In this document: in pieces, positions 13,913 through 18,717 of the stretch | How the letters are laid out: every line of letters begins with the position of its first letter | How positions within the stretch are numbered: the first letter of the stretch is position 1 | The notes under the pieces: generated by a model | What the model was told of the DNA's origin: nothing | Databases searched by the model: none | What the model saw: only the letters and a program-made list of their open reading frames with translations | From: Methanomicrobiales archaeon | GTDB taxonomy: Archaea > Halobacteriota > Methanomicrobia > Methanomicrobiales > Methanoculleaceae | Length of the DNA: 18,717 nucleotides | Assembly: GCA_019136335.1 (NCBI GenBank) | Contig: JAGVUK010000303.1 | Span: 1-18,717, forward strand | Direction: 5' to 3' | Translations under genes and position numbers: made by a program

Positions 13913-14075
13913 CACAACACCCCTTACGGGGCGACATCTGCCCCGGCAGCACGACACCGCAAACCCAGAGATCCCGGGGGGACGGTATGCTATGACCATT
14001 CATGGCCGCCCGGGGTAGAAGGTCGTTTCGGAACCTCCGGCCGGAAGGAGACGCTCCCGCCGGAAGCGCCCTCCT

Positions 14076-14789
14076 TCACCTCTCGGCAAAGCTCGCGATA
14101 AACGCATTCTCCCGCATCCCGAGCACCTCCTCCGGCGCCCCGTCGGCCGCAACCCTTCCTTCCTCGAGGAGGCAGATGCGGTTCGCGAGTTCGAGGACGT
14201 CGCGGAGGGTGTGGGTGACGACGATACAGGGGATGCCGGCGTTCCGGATATGCTCTCGGAGTTCCTTTCGCATCGCCCCCCGGGCCCGCATATCGACGGC
14301 GGCGAGCGGTTCGTCGAGGAGGAGGAGCTCCGGTTCGAGCACCAGCGCCCGGGCGAGGGCCACCCGCTGCCGCTGTCCCCCCGAGAGTCGGCCGACGTTG
14401 ATGTCCGCGAGGTCGGAGAGGTGCATCGCCTGAAGCTGCTCCGCCACGCACCGGGCGATCTCCGACTTCGGAGCTTTCCGGCACCGGAGGCCGAACGCCA
14501 CGTTCTCGGCGACGGTCATGTGCGGGAAGAGGGCGTAGGACTGAAAGAGGTGGCCGATGTTCCGGTTCTCCGTGGGGACGTCGATCCGTTTCCCGGACGA
14601 AAAAAGCGTCCGACCTCCGAGAGCGATCTCGCCCCGGTCAGGCGTGAGGATGCCCGAGATCAGGTTCAGCACCGTGGACTTGCCCGACCCGTTCTCCCCG
14701 ATGAGGACGAGGGTCTCACCCTCCCTGACCGGGAGCGTGACGTCGAGGACAAAATCCCGCAGTTGCCGGACGGCATGGACGGAGAGCAT
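14076..14789 (-). CDS. modC: Molybdate/tungstate ABC transporter ATPase ModC
   Basis: The 237-residue ATPase powers oxyanion import with ModB. Motifs are Walker A GENGSGKST (31-39), Q-loop Q83, signature LSGGQRQ (135-141), Walker B LLLLDEP (155-161) and His193. It ends soon after the ATPase fold (FIASFAER). The C-terminal Mop regulatory domain of about 120 residues present in Escherichia coli-type ModC is therefore missing. The stand-alone Mop at 5181 could take over oxyanion binding, though direct control of the transporter is not implied. The ATG overlaps the modB stop (TGATG), so translation is coupled. Assignment to molybdate rather than another anion rests on the modA and modB neighbours. 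Confidence 0.88.
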   Translation of the reverse strand: MLSVHAVRQLRDFVLDVTLPVREGETLVLIGENGSGKSTVLNLISGILTPDRGEIALGGRTLFSSGKRIDVPTENRNIGHLFQSYALFPHMTVAENVAFGLRCRKAPKSEIARCVAEQLQAMHLSDLADINVGRLSGGQRQRVALARALVLEPELLLLDEPLAAVDMRARGAMRKELREHIRNAGIPCIVVTHTLRDVLELANRICLLEEGRVAADGAPEEVLGMRENAFIASFAER

Positions 14790-15631
14790 CAGGCGCTCCT
14801 CCGGGTGACGACCTTCACCGCGGCGATCACGGCAAATGATATGAGGACAAGGATGATCGCGAGGCTGATCGCGGCGTCAAGGTCGCCCTGCATGGTTGTA
14901 TAGATCGCAAGCGGCATCGTCTGGGTCCGGCCCTGGAAGTTCCCGGCGAACATGATCGTGGCGCCGAACTCTCCGAGAGCCCGGGCGAACGAGAGTATCG
15001 CCCCGGAGATAAGCCCGCCCCACGCAAGCGGGATGGTGATCCGGAGGGCGACGGTCCAGCGGGACGCGCCAAGGGTCCGTGCTGCATCCTCGTAAAGCCG
15101 GTCGACCGCCTCGAAACTCGCCTTCGCCTGCCTGATGTAGAACGGCGAGGCCACAAAGACCTGGGCGAGGACCACCGCGAGGGTGGTGAAGGCAATATGG
15201 ATGCCGAAGAGGTCGAGGTACTGCCCGACGACGCCCCGGCGGCCGAAGGCCATCAAGAGCGCGATGCCCGCCACCGCCGGCGGGAGGACGATGGGAAGGT
15301 CGGTGAGAGTGTCGACGATCACCTTGCCGCGGTAGTCATGCCGGGCGTTTACCAGGGCAAGCGGCGTCCCGAAGAGGACGACGATCACCGTGCTCACCGT
15401 CGCGGTGACGAGGGAGAGCGAGAGCGCATCGAGGACCACCGGTTCGGCAAGCGAACTGAAGAACGCCTCCGGAGATATGCGCAGGAAGAGCGAGACTACC
15501 GGTATCGTGACGAAGAGAAGGAAGAGCGAGAGAAGGGCGGTGATGAGGAGGGTGAGTGCCACCCTCCCCGGTCGCGTCCGGCTGCCGTGCCGGAGTACCT
15601 CACTTTCCTGCCGGAATCGGGTCAAATCCAT
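14789..15631 (-). CDS. modB: Molybdate/tungstate ABC transporter permease ModB
   Basis: A 280-residue membrane permease with about six spans. The first hydrophobic segment is at about 25-50 (LTLLITALLSLFLLFVTIPVV). The EAA cytoplasmic loop that docks on ModC is YEDAARTLGASRWTVALRI with PLAWGGLISGAILSFARALGEFG after it, a signature of the ModB/WtpB/CysT group. The open frame begins at ATG 15631, overlapping the end of modA by 32 bases. An internal GTG at codon 24 just before the first span would avoid the overlap but has its GGGGAGG too close. The order modA-modB-modC with overlaps indicates one operon read leftwards. Confidence 0.88.
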   Translation of the reverse strand: MDLTRFRQESEVLRHGSRTRPGRVALTLLITALLSLFLLFVTIPVVSLFLRISPEAFFSSLAEPVVLDALSLSLVTATVSTVIVVLFGTPLALVNARHDYRGKVIVDTLTDLPIVLPPAVAGIALLMAFGRRGVVGQYLDLFGIHIAFTTLAVVLAQVFVASPFYIRQAKASFEAVDRLYEDAARTLGASRWTVALRITIPLAWGGLISGAILSFARALGEFGATIMFAGNFQGRTQTMPLAIYTTMQGDLDAAISLAIILVLISFAVIAAVKVVTRRSA

Positions 15632-16427
15632 AATCTGTCAGGATGGCGCTGCCGTCCGGACCCCGGACGAATGCTATGAATGACTCTGCTTCAGCCTTGT
15701 GCGGCGATGCAGCAAGGATGCCGAGCGGGTATGTGGCCACGACGTTGTACTCGGACGGGATATCGAACCGTATCAGTTTATCCCGGTCGTCCTTTGATAC
15801 GTCCGATTTGTAGACGATCGCCGCGTCTGCTTCGCCGAGGATCAGTTTGGGCATGACGTTGCTCACCGCGGTCTCCTCGGAGATGACGTTCGCCATGAAA
15901 GCGTCCTTATACGCCTCGCCGTATGCAGGGTCGGCGGCCATCTTGTCGAGCATCTGCCGGGTGTAGTCGCCGAAGGGAACGTCCTTGGTGCCGATGACAA
16001 TCTTTGTGCCCGGGTTTGCCAGGTCGGCGAGACCGGTGATCTTTGCCGGGTTATCGACCGGGACGATCAGGGCCAGGCTGTTCCCAAGGAACGGGGCCAC
16101 GGTGCTGTTGTCCATGAACCCGGCGTCCTGGAGGGCTTTCATATGCTTCGTGCTCGCAGAGACGAAGATGTCGGGGGTCGCTCCCTGCTCGACCTGGGTG
16201 CGGAGGGTCTGCGAACCGTCGAAGACGAAGTCGACCTTGACGTCTGTGTTCTTTGCCTCGTAGGCTTTGCCGATGTCCGTAAAGGCTCCCGTAAGCGATG
16301 CGGCCGTGAAGACGGTCAGGGTTGTCGGCTCGGGAGTTTGCTGGGTGGTTGTACACCCTGCAACCAGGAGACCGGCGATGATCAGAAGACTTACTGCAAC
16401 AAGAGTTGCCGGGGTTGACGATTTCAT
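15600..16427 (-). CDS. modA: Molybdate/tungstate-binding lipoprotein ModA
   Basis: The 275-residue substrate-binding protein captures the oxyanion outside the cell. It has a lipoprotein-type signal peptide with lipobox LVAGC (Cys25), then a Thr/Gln/Pro linker. The mature part starts TLTVFTAASLTGAFTDIG, the classic ModA opening with ligand-contacting Ser residues. FDGSQTLRTQVEQGATPDIFVSAS and GEADAAIVYKSDV follow the family pattern. The sequence favours the ModA group over the distinct archaeal WtpA group, though tungstate may be the real substrate in a methanogen. AGGTG lies 5 bases before ATG 16427. It is the first gene of the modABC operon. Confidence 0.9.
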   Translation of the reverse strand: MKSSTPATLVAVSLLIIAGLLVAGCTTTQQTPEPTTLTVFTAASLTGAFTDIGKAYEAKNTDVKVDFVFDGSQTLRTQVEQGATPDIFVSASTKHMKALQDAGFMDNSTVAPFLGNSLALIVPVDNPAKITGLADLANPGTKIVIGTKDVPFGDYTRQMLDKMAADPAYGEAYKDAFMANVISEETAVSNVMPKLILGEADAAIVYKSDVSKDDRDKLIRFDIPSEYNVVATYPLGILAASPHKAEAESFIAFVRGPDGSAILTDYGFDPIPAGK

Positions 16428-16963
16428 AAAAACACCTGTTCTATAAGGGGTTACGGCTCCAGATATTTAATTTAGTGTACATCGTCCCCATATCAAGGGA
16501 ATTTTGTTTACATTCCGCGAGAATATTAAAAGGATGCGGTATTCCCATGGTCAGCGCCACCGGAACAGGGGTAAAGTATCGGAGCGAGCGAAAATGGGAG
16601 CTTGTGAGGACTCTTCATGCGGATCGATCCGGGGAGCGCGAGAGGATAAGCCAAGTTTCTGCTCTGCCCCCTGGACAGAAGGGAGAGTACCGCGCCCTCC
16701 GGGATAGTCCTCGGCACGAGTAGCAGAACGGCAGAGGTACCCCTATCCCGACCTCGCGCAGGTTGCACACGAGAAGCGGGTCAGCCCGGGCGAGCCGGCC
16801 TGCTCCCCGGAGAGCGACCGCATCACCATACCATTACCGGACCGGTTCGCCCCCCGGAGGCCTGCTACGCGGCCTTCTTCCACGAGTTGACCCGCCGGGC
16901 CGTGACTGCCCCACCGAAACGGGGGCCTTCTGCTTTCTTTATAAAAGGAGGATTGGGCCTGTC
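16428..16963. other. Gap upstream of modABC; possible structured RNA, no protein gene
   Basis: 536 bases lie between modA and the homocysteine hydrolase, with no convincing coding frame. The left 110 bases are AT-rich and hold the mod promoter region. The remainder (about 16600-16960) is GC-rich with several complementary segments. These include CGGGATAG with CTATCCCG (about 16700-16707 and 16743-16750) and GCGGGTCA (16776-16783) with TGACCCGC (16888-16895). A GCCCC/GGGGC hairpin lies near 16906-16926, followed on the plus strand by a T-rich stretch. TTTATAAA at about 16938-16945 could be a TATA box on the minus strand. Which strand would be transcribed is not clear. Confidence 0.3.
16463..16513 (-). 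promoter_or_regulatory. modABC promoter and paired upstream elements
   Basis: On the minus strand TTAAATAT (16463-16470) lies 36-43 bases before ATG 16427, leaving a leader of about 14 bases that carries the AGGTG site. Just upstream are two related 8-mers on the plus strand, GTGTACAT (16475-16482) and GTTTACAT (16506-16513), 31 bases apart, about three helical turns. They may bind a metal-responsive regulator. No ModE-type operator is recognisable. Confidence 0.4.
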
Positions 16964-18190
16964 TTACGTCCCGATCGTCCAGCTGCTCATATACGTCTCC
17001 TGCTCGGGCGTCAACCGATCGATCGAGAGACCGAGCGCAGCAAGTTTCAGCCGTGCCACCCCCTCGTCGATGACGGACGGGACGTCGTGCACGCCGGGAG
17101 CAAGATTTTTGCCGCATTTTGCGATGAACTCCGCGGAGAGCGCCTGGACGGCGAAACTCAGGTCCATCACCTCGATGGGGTGGCCCATCCCTTTCGGCGT
17201 TGCGAGGTTCACGAGCCTTCCCTCGGCAAGGACGTGGATGGCTTTGGCGCCGAGCAGGTAGGTGTCGATGCCATCCCGGTGGATGGCGGAGTCCGCGTGT
17301 GACGCGAGCCATTCGACGTCGATCTCGACGTTGAAGTGACCGGCGTTCGCGAGGATGGCCCCGTCCTTCATCCCCGGGAAGTGCTGACCCGTGATGATGC
17401 CCACGTTGCCGGTGGTGGTGGCGAAGATGTCGCCGAGGGGTGCCGCATCATCCATCGTCATGACATCGAACCCGTCCATATGCGCCTGGAGCGCCCTCCG
17501 CGGGTCGACCTCGGTCACGATGACACGGGCGCCGAGGCTCCGCGCCTTCTGTGCAAGCCCCCGGCCGCAGTAGCCGTAACCGGCGACGACGAGCCGTTTG
17601 CCGGCGATGAGGACGTTTGTCGTGATCATGATCGATGCAAGCGAGCTCTCCCCGGTGCCGTGGACGTTGTCGAAGAAGTGCTTCATCGGGGTGTCGTTGA
17701 CGGCGATGACCGGGAATTTAAGCGCTCCGTCCCGGGCCATCGCGCGGAGCCGGTGGATGCCGGTCGTGGTCTCCTCGCACCCGCCGATGACCGAGTCCAG
17801 CACCTCCCGCCGCTCGGTGTGGATGCGGTGGATCAGGTCCATGCCGTCGTCGATGGTGATCGCAGGCCGGGCATCGAGCACCCGATCGATGGCCGCGTAA
17901 TACTCCCCGACGCCGGCCCCCCGCCGGGCGTACGAGTGAACCCCCGCACGGGTGTTGAGCGCCGCCGAGACGTCGTCCTGGGTCGAGAGGGGGTTGCACC
18001 CGGTGATGTACACCTCTGCGCCGCCTGCCGCCAGGGTCTCGACCAGCACCGCAGTCTTTGCCTCGACATGGAGGGCCATGCCGACGGTCATGCCGGAGAA
18101 AGGTTTCTCCTCGGTAAACCGTTCCCGAATGGACGAGAGTACGGGCATGTACTGCCGCGCCCATGCAATTTTAAGATCTCCAGACTCCAT
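16964..18190 (-). CDS. ahcY: S-adenosyl/S-inosyl-homocysteine hydrolase
   Basis: A 408-residue NAD-dependent enzyme of the AdoHcy hydrolase family. It splits S-adenosylhomocysteine (or S-inosylhomocysteine, the substrate reported for the Methanocaldococcus homologue) to recycle the by-product of SAM methylation. Motifs present: H41 in ALHVEAKTAVLVETL, ITIDDGMDL (D114/D115), GGCEETTTG (E139/E140), and NDTPMKHFFDNVHGTGES with K170, D174 and N175. The NAD site is GYGYCGRG (204-211), and a NAGHFNVEIDV stretch follows. The C-terminus stops at LTPEQETYMSSWTIGT and lacks the longer Lys/Tyr tail of bacterial and eukaryotic enzymes, as is usual for archaeal members. GGTGG lies about 4 bases before ATG 18190. 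Confidence 0.9.
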   Translation of the reverse strand: MESGDLKIAWARQYMPVLSSIRERFTEEKPFSGMTVGMALHVEAKTAVLVETLAAGGAEVYITGCNPLSTQDDVSAALNTRAGVHSYARRGAGVGEYYAAIDRVLDARPAITIDDGMDLIHRIHTERREVLDSVIGGCEETTTGIHRLRAMARDGALKFPVIAVNDTPMKHFFDNVHGTGESSLASIMITTNVLIAGKRLVVAGYGYCGRGLAQKARSLGARVIVTEVDPRRALQAHMDGFDVMTMDDAAPLGDIFATTTGNVGIITGQHFPGMKDGAILANAGHFNVEIDVEWLASHADSAIHRDGIDTYLLGAKAIHVLAEGRLVNLATPKGMGHPIEVMDLSFAVQALSAEFIAKCGKNLAPGVHDVPSVIDEGVARLKLAALGLSIDRLTPEQETYMSSWTIGT

Positions 18191-18430
18191 GAAACCACCA
18201 GACCCGTTATCCCGCCCGGGTATTCCTCCGGTTTGCCTGTAAAGGTATCTTCCCGGATTACTTAAACCTGAGGGGACGGCCGCAGTTTTCCTCGCGGCGT
18301 ACCGGTGCGGCTCCGGGGAGGGGCAGGCCCGGATACCTGTCCCCCCCTCACCCGGCTGTGCTCACGCACCTGTCCTCCCGCCCGTCACACCCCGAAACCC
18401 TCATCACCCATCGCCTCCCACCCAGTAGGC
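18191..18430. other. Divergent gap between ahcY and hisF
   Basis: 240 bases separate the two starts. TTAAGTAATCC-like sequence on the minus strand near 18255-18267 is a weak TATA candidate for ahcY. I see no clear TATA box or Shine-Dalgarno site for hisF, and no coding frame. Confidence 0.35.
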
Positions 18431-18717
18431 ATGGTTCTGACGAAGCGGATCATCCCCTGCCTGGACCTCAAGGACGGGCGGGTTGTCAAGGGCACGCACT
18501 TCGTCGGCCTGCGCGACGCGGGCGATCCCGTCGCGCTGGCCCAGCGCTACAACGAGCAGGGTGCGGACGAGGTGGTCTTCCTCGATATCGCCGCCACCAG
18601 AGAGGGGCGGGGCGCCATCATCGACGTGATCCAGCGGGCGGCAGACGAGCTCTTCCTTCCGCTCACCGTCGGCGGCGGCATCCGGACGATCGACGACATG
18701 CAGCAGATCCTCCGGGC
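18431..18717 (+). CDS. hisF: Imidazole glycerol phosphate synthase cyclase subunit HisF, 3' end outside the window
   Basis: The first 95 residues of HisF, a TIM-barrel enzyme that with the glutaminase HisH makes imidazole glycerol phosphate and AICAR in histidine synthesis. The N-terminus MVLTKRIIPCLDLKDGRVVK carries the catalytic Asp12 (Asp11 of the Thermotoga enzyme) and Lys20. It is followed by GADEVVFLDIAATREGR and the phosphate-binding LPLTVGGGIRT loop. The gene runs off the right edge. It faces away from ahcY. No other his genes are visible in the window. Confidence 0.95.
   Translation, partial: MVLTKRIIPCLDLKDGRVVKGTHFVGLRDAGDPVALAQRYNEQGADEVVFLDIAATREGRGAIIDVIQRAADELFLPLTVGGGIRTIDDMQQILR

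Noticed and set aside
16475..16723. 82- and 67-codon plus-strand frames in the gap upstream of modA
   Set aside because: They overlap each other in different phases, cover the mod promoter, and have no ribosome-binding site or family resemblance.
16640..16930. Firm call of RNase P RNA
   Set aside because: Only the 3' conserved region is matched; the 5' GAGGAAAGUCC region and a pairing P4 helix could not be found, so it is listed only as a candidate structured RNA.
17336..18265. 309-codon plus-strand frame over ahcY
   Set aside because: Shadow of the hydrolase, which carries all family motifs on the other strand.

Overview
The window looks like chromosomal DNA of a GC-rich methanogenic euryarchaeon, most likely of the order Methanomicrobiales (a Methanoculleus-like organism is my best guess). 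The reasons are a methenyl-tetrahydromethanopterin cyclohydrolase (mch, methanogenesis), an archaeal Orc1/Cdc6 initiator, an archaeal NifB, an archaeal-type S-adenosyl/S-inosyl-homocysteine hydrolase, a tRNA-Val with no encoded CCA, archaeal TATA boxes about 25-35 bases before several starts, and T-rich rather than hairpin-type gene ends. No insertion sequence, integrase, rRNA or CRISPR array is visible. No complete new system is provable from the sequence alone, but several local oddities deserve a check.

Layout, left to right. (1) 1-1394 (minus) is the start of a secreted beta-helix protein that runs off the left edge. (2) 1757-2386 is an unrecognised protein with a C-terminal zinc site, followed by orc1/cdc6 (2461-3609) and mch (3656-4603). 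(3) 4604-6236 is mostly non-coding. It holds a tRNA-Val, a stand-alone molybdate-binding Mop protein, and an 846-base gap with an ORB-like origin motif next to an AT-rich tandem repeat. (4) A small SET-domain protein (minus) lies back to back with an ABC-2 exporter pair whose ATPase has a good ribosome-binding site in front of an ATC codon. (5) Two almost identical tandem CxxC-x17-CxxC zinc-ribbon genes lie on the minus strand. (6) A methyltransferase/ATP-grasp fusion follows, with a Cys-rich mini-ORF in front and an apparent one-base frameshift near its C-terminus. (7) nifB and an OGG-type DNA glycosylase follow, facing a small membrane-anchored protein. (8) A modABC molybdate/tungstate uptake operon (minus) comes next, then a 536-base gap that may encode a structured RNA. 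(9) The window ends with a homocysteine hydrolase (minus) and the divergent 5' part of hisF.

Molybdenum/tungsten handling recurs: modABC (uptake), Mop (oxyanion storage) and NifB (nitrogenase cofactor precursor) lie within about 11 kb, and ModC lacks the C-terminal Mop domain that many homologues carry. Replication is a second theme (initiator gene plus a candidate origin 2.3 kb away). Protein or peptide modification is a third (SET methyltransferase, methyltransferase/ATP-grasp fusion), although no functional link among those genes can be shown here.
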